A stretch of 64,000 nt of DNA from Pisaster brevispinus (taxonomy: Eukaryota > Echinodermata > Asteroidea > Forcipulatida > Asteriidae), in assembly GCA_023634235.1 (NCBI GenBank), contig JAMKCF010000007.1, positions 20,094,592 to 20,158,591 of the forward strand, in the 5' to 3' direction. Made by a program: the position numbers and the translations under genes. Positions 1 through 12,047 of the stretch are shown here, in pieces. Numbering within the stretch: the first letter of the stretch is position 1; each line of letters begins with the position of its first letter. A model generated the notes under the pieces. The model saw only the letters and a list, made by a program, of their open reading frames with translations. It ran no database searches and was not told the DNA's origin.

Positions 1-3000
1 AAAGATGAATGGTGGCTGCTGTAGGCCTATTGGCCGATGGAGGTTGAAACCAATGTGGAACCATCTACAACAAATGATTTAATGCATTCATTCAATATTT
101 ATATAAACTTTAGACTTACTACAACCACAGTGAGCACAGCATACAGATAGACATGATAATAAAAATGACAATTTAGAATCATTTCTTGTGCTTAAAATAT
201 CCTAATGCAATGTTTACATTAATCAACAGAAATAACTTGAACTGGGAAATGCCTCGAGGCTGATTAAACAAGTGGCGGGGCTCAAAATCCAGACTTGAAG
301 ACTTTTGTAGCTCAAAATGTTGACTGGACCAGAAATGTCTATACAAGACCAAAATCAAAATGAACGAAAAATTCCCGAGTGCTGACAAAATGCATTTAAA
401 TGCATTGGGTATACTTTTGGTAATTATCAAAGACCAGTATCTTCACTTGGTGTAGCCCAACATATGCATAAAATAACAAACCTATGGCAATCAAAGTTGC
501 AAGAAAATAATGAAATAACAAACCACTCTTGTTGCATAGAATTGTGTTTTGAGATGCCTGAAGCCTTTCTCAGATTCAAATATTTGGGTGAAAAGTTATC
601 ATCTCTGATATTATACGACTTCAAAGGGGCTCACTCCTAACAATGTTTTATAATATCAACAGCTCTCCAGTGCTCTGTACCAAGTAAGTTTTTATGGTCA
701 TTAATTTTAAGACAGAAAAAGTTTTATCGTGTCTGTCTTTTGGGGTATTAAGTATTACTCAATAGAGTTAAAAGGTATTTTTCAGACCTAAAAGTCAACA
801 TTTAAACATAAATTGTTTCTGCTCAAGATATTACACAGTGAGGTACATGTTTTGTAATTCAATTGAAAAACACAAGACTGTCAGACTTGTCCAGTCACAA
901 GTTTACTGATCCGACACTGAAACTACTTGCCTCGGGCCTGGGGTCCAGAGTAAAATTTGTGCCCTGAATGGTGGGTGTGATCCAATTGCAGGACGGCAAC
1001 TTTCTTTCCTTCTCCTATCCACAATACTATAATAGTTCCCTTTTTTTTGCAAATTACCCTGAAGATATCCTTATTTCATGGGCAACATCAACACTTTTCC
1101 CCCCTCTGGCTCACAATCTTGTATGCAAGTGCATAAAAACACACAAAAATTTATTCAAAGAACATTTCCCTGTGTTTAATATTATAATATCTTACATCTT
1201 CTTTCTGCTGTCTGTTACTGTCGCTCCCCTCTTGGGATGAAGTAAATATGATCAGGAAACATCTCTAGGACTATAAATCAGCGGCCTTGTCGGTTTTGTG
1301 AAGGTGGCATGACAAGCCAATTAGCATCAGCTGTACAAAATAATAAAAAACAAACCATTGTTTATTTTCCTTCCAAGCAATTGGACTTCACATGAAAAGG
1401 GAGACAAATATTTGACCATGGAACATTTGGGCAGGAAAGGCAAACATGGGTGAGTTGGGCAGGAAGGGATAGAGTGATGTGGCTATGAGTTTCAACCTTG
1501 CCCCGTTGTTATTTATTAAAGGGTACCATCTTAAGATGTTTGTTTTACTAAAATACAGCTTAATATTGCTTAAAAAGCTACTGAAACTTAATGAAGCTAT
1601 TGGCCGTAATGAATATTGTTTAAACATGTAAAAAAAATAAAATAAAGTTGTTTTGTTCACCGAGTGTCAATTCATGGCATCTGTGACTATGATACTTGTC
1701 TTTATTTTAAATGATAGAGAAACAAATTGATGTGGAATGTGTCTTTGATATGTTATTAAAAGGAGTAGATGACAGCATTTTATTCACTCTAAAACTCTAA
1801 AACATTGCATTACTGAGATCCTCTGTGTATGGTTTAAGTTATGTAACTGCGCCTGTATAACACAAAACAAAATAAGCCAATAACATTGGCAATTTGGACT
1901 GAAAGTGTGATAGATAAAAAAATAATAAAACAAAAATGTATCTCTGGAAAAGCTTATTTTAAGTATCACATTGATACCATACTTATGTTTACATCTGAAA
2001 TATATGCCGTTGTCTTGAAAACAATGATCCAATTTTCCAAATGCTACAAAAACATTTGTTGTAGCAATTTATTTGTTTACCCTACCATAAATCCTCCAGG
2101 ATTCACATCTTGCTTGATGGAATCTGTAATTCATGGCCAAACCATTTTTTATTTTTTATAAATGTCTAGCTCTGGTCACATTAGAGGTAACCTTATTCCT
2201 TCACAATAGATGTGCGTCAGATCTTGTTTAGGGAGCATAGAGTTGTGTTAGGACTAGGCCAAATTATACATACACTTTGGCATAGGTTTAGCAAGCAAAA
2301 CAAAAATCCAAAACTATTTTGAATAGGTGCTTGTTAAGTTAGAGAATTTGATTAAAAAGTATTTTTATTTAACTGTTCGTTTTCGGACCCACACGTTAAG
2401 ACACCTGTCTGTAGACAAGTTTCCATTCAATGCAAAACAAAGAAGCTGTGTTTACTCGTCACATGAGCGCAAAGTGTTGACGTATACATGTATGTATTCT
2501 TTGCAAAACCTTTCTAATATTGACCCAACTATTAAATGTTGAAGTTATTATTGCTTTTGCATTCACAAAGCAGCTGACTTAATAATAATTGTTGACACCC
2601 ATCCAACTGAACTGACATCCATCTAACTGAAGGCAACAGTTGTTTATTATGCCAATTAAAAATTTCTGTTTGTGCATGATAAAAACATAATTTCTGTTTA
2701 GGTTTTGTATGGTTAAAAAGCAACACGAGTCGTACATTTTATTTTGACAAGAGTGGGATTACCCTAGACGAACGAAAATATTATTTGTGTACAGTCTACA
2801 TACATGCAAACTTCATTTGAAAGGTTTTGTTTGCAGTGTAACTGCTCAATTCAAAGTAAAAATGTTGTGATGAAGATGCGAACTGAAATACAATTAGGGC
2901 TATACATGTCATATTACATGAATAACATTACGAGATGTAAAAGAATGTCTAGGCTTTAGGGAAAAAAAGAAAAACAAATTTAGAAAAAACTCCTTGCCAC

Positions 3001-3336
3001 CCCGGGCGGCATGGGTGGAGAAAAGGGGGAAAATCAGATCAGGACATTTTGCCCTGATAAAACTAATATAGGTTCGTTTTTTTTTTTTTCTTCTCCAAAT
3101 TCCTATGCGAGCACTCTTGGCGGCCTCTTGGCAATGGTTCCGCCGTACAAACTAAGGCATCTAAAGCTGCATTCTTTATTTTAACTTTTTATGTAGGCCC
3201 CTGTCACTGTGAGGCTAGTTTGTTTAATTTGAAACAGCCGAGAAGTTGACAGTCGGGCTAAAACAATTTCCTTCGGTGCCTATTAGTATTACATGTATTG
3301 TTTAAATTTACAATGAATGTAGGTATTAATACTTAC
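1..3336. other. Non-coding stretch, no gene recognised
   Basis: AT-rich DNA with only short frames. It contains a copy of the dispersed repeat described at 811-963 and a related-looking fragment near 240-400. If the candidate exon at 3337-3540 is real, this would be its first intron or a 3' part of that gene, but no acceptor with a coding frame was convincing. Confidence 0.5.
811..963 (+). repeat. Dispersed repeat, copy 1
   Basis: It shares the blocks AAAACACAAGACT..., GACTTGTCC, AGTTTACTG.CC and CTGGGGTCCAG with copies at 22270-22400 (same orientation) and 41571-41680 (inverted). No coding capacity or terminal repeats are visible; probably an old interspersed element of unknown class. Confidence 0.5.
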
Positions 3337-3540
3337 CAATTAAAATGAATTCCGTTTCCTAACTTGGCGTTGAGGAATTTGCGGATGTTTTCTGATTTAG
3401 ATAACTCTACGACTTCAAAGATCCTTTCGTGACTTTTCAGAAATTTGTAAATGGCCGCCTCTGAGCCCCAAAATAACGGGGCAAGCTGCCTCACGTCACG
3501 TGGTACATTTTGGAACCGGTTCAAGGCAGTGCAGCATGGG
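3337..3540 (-). other. Possible first exon of a third minus-strand gene leaving the window
   Basis: A CpG-rich block with a CACGTG E-box (3497-3502) precedes a perfect donor (ATTG|GTAAGT, exon end 3337). One minus-strand frame is open through the block and reads as ordinary protein (WGSEAAIYKFLKSHERI..., FLNAKLGNGIHFN), but it has no ATG between an upstream TGA and the donor. It may be a 5' UTR exon, or a coding exon entered by splicing. I do not recognise the peptide, and no matching downstream exon was found between 1 and 3300. Confidence 0.35.
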
Positions 3541-3914
3541 GCAGTGGCCAGCCCTCACTCGGACCACACATGCGCACAGCCATCGGCTTCCAAATAAGTG
3601 CAAAACCGAGAAAGTGTCGTCTGCTCGAGAGTTGTGTGTTACGGAAGCACATTATGTATATAACCTTTCAAAAATTCATTGACAAAAATATTTACAAAAA
3701 TTTGTTTAAAGTTCAAAAGGCAATAGGCTTCAATCATTGCGCAGCCACCAATGCCCCCCCCCAAGTCCAATGCAATCATGTGTAACCAAACTGAGGCGAA
3801 AAGGGGAAAATAGTCTGATCCCTTTATCATAAAATAAGAATTAGTGTTTCTATTGATCTTCCAAATAGGGATCATGACAAAATGGTGGCATCAGCTTGAT
3901 AAAGCTGGGTGTCA

Positions 3915-4258
3915 TGGTGGAGCAGTTTAGAGCATCAAATTAAAGTTCTGGTGGTTAAGTCATTGGGGTCATGACACTTGTTTCCTTGAGCAAGTTGCTT
4001 TACGATAATTGCTTCTCTTCACACAAGGGTATAACTGGGTACCTGTGAGGGTAGAGGATGATATTGTGTTGGAAAAAGCCTTCAGAGCGCCACAGCAGCC
4101 CAAGGCTGTGTACTTCCCAGGGAGAGAATGATTAAAGGAATGTTATTGACCCAATGACAAGGGCACTAATGTAAAGCGCATTGATACGTTCTTGTAAAAT
4201 GCGCTGTATAAGAACTAGGCCCTAGTTATTATTATTATTATTATAGATATTATTATTA
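3915..4258 (+). repeat. SINE-like element with (ATT)n tail
   Basis: It contains CCTTGAGCAAG...TTTACGATAATTGCTTCTC and GGGTATAA.TGGGTACCTG, then a separate 3' part with TAAAGCGCATTGA and TGCGCTGTATAAGAAC, ending in a TTATTATT run. The central block is shared with the copies at 7050-7277 and 15715-15985. This layout (tRNA-type head, conserved central block, tail microsatellite) is known in deuterostome SINEs. Here the head is truncated. Confidence 0.65.
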
Positions 4259-6224
4259 AAAATGTCTATACAGAGCTGGATATCCAGAGATAACTATTCT
4301 ATGTGTTTTAAGAAATGATCACCACTTTACTTTGTATTTATAGAATAAAAAAAAGAAAACAAAAATTTGAATACTGGAAATAGGACAGTAGGCAAACATG
4401 TCACAATATTTGGAAAAAATATCAGAGCATTAATAATACACATATACACAAAATATAGAGAGACATAATATTCTTTTGGTAAAAGGTCAGAGACTTTCCC
4501 TTTCACTGTTAAAAAAATTAAGGCAAAAAATAAAAATATTGTAATGTGATCTTAAAGTCTTTGCATGCAATCAGGAAAACCTGGTTATGTTCTTGGATTT
4601 TTGATTATAATAGAGCGAGTGTGGTTTCTGCTGGAAAGACAATTGGTATTTTATATGCAAAAAATGAATACTGATTAACAGTAAGGCCTCAGTTAGTTAA
4701 ACACACACACAAACACACACTACATATAGATTTTTTGCCACGATAATGGCACAACAAAATGATAAAGGCAAGTTAGTAAAAGAGAGTATCAAATAAATAA
4801 TTAAAGTTGTTTTTTTAAAGGAGTAGTTTCGATCAGATACTCAATCCAGTCAGCATTTTAAAACTTCTTGGAAACCAAGCCTGGATTCATGCACAGAGGT
4901 ACTTAGAAGTAATCCCAAGAATCTTTTCTCATTCTACTGCAAATGCCCCTTTTCCCAGATTTCTTGTTCCTGCTAGTGAAACCCTGACATGCATGGTATG
5001 TGATACTACACAACTTATGGACTCTGTGAAGAAATTGTTGTGAAACGGAAATAATAATAATATAAAGCAATGACAAATATACATCTTGCAAAGTATTTTT
5101 CTTAGAATTCTTGGCCTTTACCTGATCATTGTTCCCCTTAAAAAATCAAGGTAACATTACAAACATGCTTCCCTTTAAAATATTAAGCTAGTATTGCGGT
5201 GAATTGTGATAACTAAATGGCTGATCATTTCTTGTGCCAAACTTCATAGAGCTGCTTAAGCACATAACTTGCTAAGCACAACAAAATGATGTTTACCAGA
5301 AAAAAGTTATCTGCCAAAATGGCATTTCACATGTACATCTGTGACTGTTGTTTTCAAATTGGGCCTAGCTGGTCTCATTTCAAAACTGGTTTGCACAACA
5401 TACTTAATGTGTAACACAGTCAGCCACATTAAATTTAAGACATATATTCAGGCATATATAACATATTTCTACATTTTGTAAAAGTACCAAGACATTACTG
5501 AACAACTTATTTGAAATAATTTATCATTAGTATATTTACATTAAACACCTTTTAATGTACCCTGATTGATTTACTGATTACATCATGATTCACTCAAAAC
5601 CAAGAAAATTTAGACAAGAAACCATAGCACACAGGAAAGAAAGCAGAGCAAATCATAAACTGTACAAAACAAAAAGTAAAGTATAATACACCCTAATCAA
5701 TATATTGCTTGATAGTGTAAGTGCACTTATGTCATGAACTTGTATTACACTTGAGTGACAAAACTTTGGTATTTCTTTCATTTTTTACAGAACAAATAAA
5801 TATCTATATATAAATACAATTACGATCACAAATGCCCAAAAGATGACTTAGTTTTTCTAGCTGCATTATTTTTTAGATGAATTGAAATGTTATTAATGGG
5901 ATATTTTCTTACCATATTACTGGCAGAATGTTTTGGACTGTAACAGGAGAGGAGTTCAGTTGAGCTAACAAGCAGTACAAGATATATAGCAATGCCATTT
6001 GCCTCAATCATAAAGGGTACTTCAGAATCATTTGCTGGGCTCATACTTTTTAAAGGCAAAGCAAATGGTGATAAAACAAGTAACAGCTTTGAGTGGAAAA
6101 CATTATTTCACTTTTAGTTTCATCCAATTTGGAAGAAATATCATTGATCCAAGATAAGCTATCACTTCCTACCCAGATAATATGTTGGCAAGGGATACTG
6201 CTCCACTTCGTCTTTTGTATTGAC

Positions 6225-9200
6225 TTATTTGTAATAATTTTTTCCAACTGCATTATACATCCGAAGGAAGTGGACATAACCAGTGTCAAACCCAACCATA
6301 GCACTTTGATTATCAGGTGAGAAATCATAGGATGTCACTTTGGCTAACTGTAGCATAAATGTACCTACAGGCTGATCAAAGCCTACCTTTGAGGAATGCA
6401 AGGCACCATCAGTGATGTGATTTGCAATGACTCCTTGTAATTGATTTAAGAGAGGTCTGTTTGGGTTGATGTAGCCCTGTGCTGGGGCCAGTATCCCATC
6501 ATAAGAACCAGGCATACAAATTGTTTCCAATGGCCCCTCAAGATTCTTGTTGAAGACTTCAATGACACCACTGAAGGTCTCCTCCTCAGAATTTTTACCT
6601 TTCCCGCGAAGCATTTGTCTGGTTTTCATAGAAGCATTAGTGCTCTTGCTACATCTCTGATAAAACACAACACATTTGTCCATTAAAAATTCAACTTGGT
6701 GCAATCGACATTCAGAAGTTGGCATGTTGAACTTCCTCAGGACACGTTGGCGGTGGACATCCCATAGTTGGAGCAGTGCTGAGGACCGATAGAATTCCAA
6801 CTTGTCAAATTTGATAATAGATGCTCTCTTCTGCTCATCTGTCATCTGGAAGGAGAGAGTGACCAGCATGGTGCTTTCTGCATCAAGGGCAGCAGAAGTA
6901 ATCTACAAGCAAGATAGAGATGAGAGAAGCAAATGAAACAATGTTCTGTAACACAGTATTCCAAAGTAATGCAAGATCAATTTAGAATGTGAACAGATAA
7001 GAAAAATAATTAACCATGTGATAAGAAAGAACATGTGAACCATCTCTTCTAGCTCTTTGCTCCCACTACACTTCATTGATAAGTGTTCTGGGTTATTTTA
7101 CGTGCACTACCAATACAAGGACCAACGGCTTAACGTCCCATCCGAAAGAAAAAGCAATTATGGAAAAATACCTTACTCAAGGACACAAGTGCCACAACAG
7201 GGACTCGAACCCACACTCTACTCATCAAAAACCCCAGAGCTTGAGTCTGGGTGCTCTTAACCGTTTGGCTTCACAGACAAACTACTTTTCTCAATTGACA
7301 AGGTAGAAACTCAAGTAAGCAATGAGTCAGCAGCCAATGTTGACAACATAGCGCTACATACCAACAAATCTGCACTATGCTTAAACTCCTTCACATCTTG
7401 GGGGTAGTCCTGGATGCCTGGTACGGTAAAAGGGTTTAGTTTCCAATCCTGGAGGGCCCTTTCTGGCAACACCTCATACAGGTACAACATGCCTGGACGG
7501 TTGGAGGTGGTGAAGCAAGTCAAAAGGGCCCCTCGGAATATGGTGAAGATGAGGTGTGGGTTCACATAGGGAATCAGCCTGAGAAGAAAGAAAGAGGAAA
7601 GAATGTTAATTTTTTCATCTTGGTTGACTTTTCTACTTGTATCATGTTTTTCAACCAACTGCCTATGTTTTTCAACAAGAGTTTTACTAAACAATACATT
7701 TCATGTCCCTACCCCAACTTTTTGTTGAGCAATTCTTCTAAGCTACGCTTACAATCTCAAATAGGTAATGGACAAAAACAGAAGTTTTAACAAATTTGTT
7801 TAGAAAACTAAACTTGGTGTGAATCCCGTTATAGCAATAACCACCACACTTGCATATTGCTGCTTTGTAAATCTTTGTTGTGCTTAGAATTTTTCGGTAC
7901 ATGAGTTCTCTGAGGATCTTCAAAAAGTTGGCCCTAAATAAGATCTGTGCAAGTTACCTGCTGCACTTAGCAACCTTCATACATTTGACTACCAGCCATT
8001 TCTTCTCCCTAAATCTTGGCTTAGTTCTGTTACCTGTGCATTCCCTTGACGACTCTGTTGTTTATAGCAAGACGGGGGCTGTTAATATTCCAGATTTCAA
8101 AATCACTTCCATTACAACAGCCGGCCACAAAATCATCTGACATACATAACAATTTGCCAGGTCCTACATGCATTTAAATGAAAACAAAGAAAAAATATTA
8201 AATTTATATTTCATCTATCACTATAGTTATTAGTTGGTCTAGAGCAAAGCAGAGTAATGCTACTTCTCATCAACATTCTGTTAACATTTATTTAAGCCTT
8301 TCTGATTAAACTTGATCAGCTTTTGATCGGCAATTACAATATATCTGTTTAAAACTTCTTTATTGTATTGTAATGAAAAATAGCATGTATCAAAAGCTAC
8401 TTACAAGCTTATATAGTTGACAAAATATTAAACCCATTTCTGAACAAACATTTGAACAGTTATTGTTTACTTAGTAATGAGAAAACTAAGACAAGATAAC
8501 CAAAACGCAGACGTACTGCAAGATTCTCCAGATCGAAGTTGGAGTACTACATCAGGTGGTGTTTTAGTGACACTCCATACCCAGTGGTCCTCATTGTTTT
8601 CACATGATGTCACAGCATGACGACCGTCCGCTGAATATACACAGCTCTGTACAGGCCCATCATGATTCTGTAAAGAAAGAACCCGTTATTGTAAAACACA
8701 TTATAAAATTTAAGTTACACTCAATAATTACCTTTATATTACACACATCAAAGACAAAAAATAGTCAACATGCTGATTGTGCATTCATTGCACTACCAAT
8801 CAAATAGCAGGCAAGTTCATACATGTACATTATCATCCATATTTTCATTTCCATTTCAGCCAGGCACATTTCCTACCAGATCTTTGTCAGTGACACTTCC
8901 AGTCATACTAGCTGTATCCCAGATCCTAACAGATTTATCCTGACTCCCTGTAGCAAGCAACAAATCCTCACTCATCGTCTCTCCAAAGTCTGCTGATAAG
9001 ACAGGCCCGATGTGGCCCTGCAACAAACACCATTCCACGGTAGGGTAGAGACGCAGTACCTTCAGAAAATACAAAGAAGATCGGTTCAATACAAAGAAAA
9101 TCAACCATACAGATTATACAAAGAAGTAATCTGTAAGATTTTGGCTCAATATACTTTTATCATGCTCATGCTGCAACCATATTTGTCATGCTCCCCGTGT

Positions 9201-12047
9201 GAAACATCAATCTGAAATGCTGCTTCTCATTATACCAACAAGGGACCAATCTAATTTGCTCTTCTTGACTTGGTTTGGTCATACTGATTTAAATGGAAAA
9301 ACACAACAAGACTGCAACACAAAATATCTTGAAAGTTAGAGTGACTTACTAATATTTGATCATAAAATAAAAGTCAAATTATATGAGATATAGATCGAGC
9401 TGTGAGTTAGCCTAATAACACTTGATAAGAATATCTGCTGTCAGCAAGGCATCAATACAACAAAATTAGGTTGGTCTATAATACATGAGTTACACTATCT
9501 AACATACCTTTAAATCACTGTCCCCAACCAAATTTGCAATAAACTCCAAGTTATGAGAGATGACATTAGTAGCTCCCTGGCTGTGTAGGGACAATTTGTG
9601 GCCCTCAGTTTTTGACTTGTTCCCTTTGACAACCCAGCGATATGTGCCATTTGGAAGAACCCCAAGCAGTTTGCGGCCATCTTGGGAGAAGCGTAGACTG
9701 GTGTTGGTCAATTGGGCTTTAAGATTTTCAGTTTCAAAATGTTTTGTGTCCTATGAATGGGGAAATGGGGGGAAAACAAGGAGTACATGCGGAAATTAAA
9801 AACCATTTAAGAAAATAGGTAACAGGTAAATATAGGGTCTAAGTAAAAGATTGTATATGAAGAGTGACTATTGTCATTACAGAAAAGTGGCCTCAGAATT
9901 CTATTCAGTGCAATGTGAAGTTTGCCTTAATATCAAATGACATTTTAAGCTCAGACAAAGCTATGGAAATTCCTGCTTTAATGTTTGGTTTCATGTTTAA
10001 CAACGAAGTAAAGATTAAAAGTGTTGATTGTTCTTGACAAAAAGTGACATCAACCTACGGCATTGAGGGAGGTACTCCTTCAATTATGGGTTTCCAATAA
10101 CATGTGTAACTTTCTGACTTACGTACTGGTTGAAAACTAAAGGCTTGGAATAATGTACAATCTTAATGTACAACTTTCCACTATACAAGATGCATCATCT
10201 TTTTCAGCTAATTTCAGCTTTTGATGTTGGAATAATACTAATGATATCATATAAGTATCCGGGAGACCTTGTTACTTACCGACTCCTTGGCAATGTCCCA
10301 TAGGTAAACATCTTTGTATGCAATGGCCATCATCTTACCACTTGGCATGAAGGTGACTGCCTTTGGACGACACTATTCAAGAGAAAAGCATATTATAACA
10401 AAGGTTGATTAAAGGATTTACAAGTTTGACAAATTTGGGGGTATTGCCAGTAGAAATTTCATGCTTTAAAATTTTAACCTAGGAATGTTGATTTTCATTT
10501 ATAAAAGAAATTATTCAGTACTATATTCTAAACATATAACTTCTCAATATTGAAAATTCTGTTCTGCAAAACAACTATCGAACCATAGCAAAATCAAGTT
10601 TTGAAAAACCAACAAAAGCGTCGACAAGTTTGAAAAAGAAGAGGCCAAAACTAGCAGTAGACTATGTTGAGTATAAACCTTGAACAAATGAAAATCATGG
10701 ATGTGCTATAGGAGTGGAAATGGGAGTAAGGGATTGGAAAGGAGGAATTGGGTGGAAGGGAAGGCCATTCAGTACCTTGAGTTCCTTTCTTTGGATGAGC
10801 TTTCCATCTTGAGTACCATAGACATAGAGACGACCAAAAGTTACTATGTAGATATGTCTGTTAGTCTTTGGTATAAAGACAGTCACTTGGTTGTCGATCT
10901 CCAGGGGAATATTGACCACAAATTTACCTAAAGGAAAACAAAATCAATTGAATGAAAACCTCAATGGTTATTTTGTGTGTGTATTGACTGAAGAGCTCAT
11001 ACTTGGCAATCCTTCCACTAACACTTGCACACCAGAACCTAAAGAACTCCACCTGCAGTGGCAGCTCATACTGTCTGAAACATTAACACAAACCTAACCA
11101 ATGAGACACTTTTCTAAGGATAGCAAGCATCCCACTCACCGGTCCTTTTCCAATGTTCTCAGCAACGAGAATAGAAAAAGACTAGTGAGTGGGACGCCCA
11201 CTACCATCTCAAAAGTCTCCCATTGTTCTCAAACCCAACATTTCTTCCCAGAACAAAATTTTCAATAATCCACACACTTCTTTCCCTTTATCAAACACAT
11301 AACATGCACAATAAAATCCAACCTACATGTGAGTCAACATACCTTTAGCACATCCTCCCTGTCCGAGACCCAAGAGTTTAACTCCCGTCTTTTCTAGAAC
11401 AGCCAGCCAATGGCAATGACCTGAGAACTCCATCTTGATTGGCTCACCTTCAACTGTTACTTCTAGGGCTCCGCTTGCAACCTGAAACAAAACAACTTCT
11501 TCTAATTAGTGTATGTCATTGAAATTTATTGGAAAAGCAACAATGTGAATATGAATACGACTGACAGGCTATTTTATTTGGCCAATTTGAGATATAAAAA
11601 TGTGCACAATTATGACTAATTGCATGCTATTTCAAAGCAATGTTGAATTTTAGAACATCATTTTTGCAACACCTTATATCCTTTTGAAATGTTCATTGTT
11701 CCCTAAGCTACGCTTAAATGAAAAGAGTACTCATTATTAATGAGACATTCCTTTTGAAAACACCAATAATTCTTAGTAAAAATGAAGCATGATTTCATTC
11801 AAATAAGAGTCCGTGTTTCTTTCTGTATTTCTCAAGCTTTGCTTTCCCTAGTACTTTCAACACTCTCTGCTTCATGTTCTTGTGTAGTTTCTTACCCGCC
11901 ATACTCTGATGGTGTTGTCTTGGCAGAAAGTTGCCAAGTATTTGCAATTCTTGGAGAATCGGCACAGGGCGACAGGAGCTGTATGGGTCAATGTCATGAT
12001 CTCTGCCCCTTGACACTGCTCCTTGGACAAGTCCAACCAAGTAAACA
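6225..12047 (-). CDS. NWD1-like: NWD1-like coding exons 16-25: WD40 propeller region and C-terminus
   Basis: Exons: 11896-12047, 11343-11481, 10776-10927, 10280-10372, 9508-9750, 8877-9059, 8517-8667, 8034-8136, 7362-7578, 6225-6902. WD-type blade ends visible in order: TIRVWR (exon 16), YVYGTQDG (18), VYLWDIA (19), TYRWVV (20), SVRIWDTAS (21), HWVWSV (22), FEIWNIN (23), LLQLWDV (25), plus degenerate blades in exons 17, 24 and 25. About ten repeats fit one 7-blade propeller plus part of a second; exact blade assignment needs structure prediction. The terminal exon (678 nt including stop) holds a Lys-rich loop (GKGKNSEEE) and ends GYVHFLRMYNAVGKNYYK. Exons 14, 19, 20 and 21 are phase-0 symmetric and could be skipped in frame. 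Confidence 0.92.
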
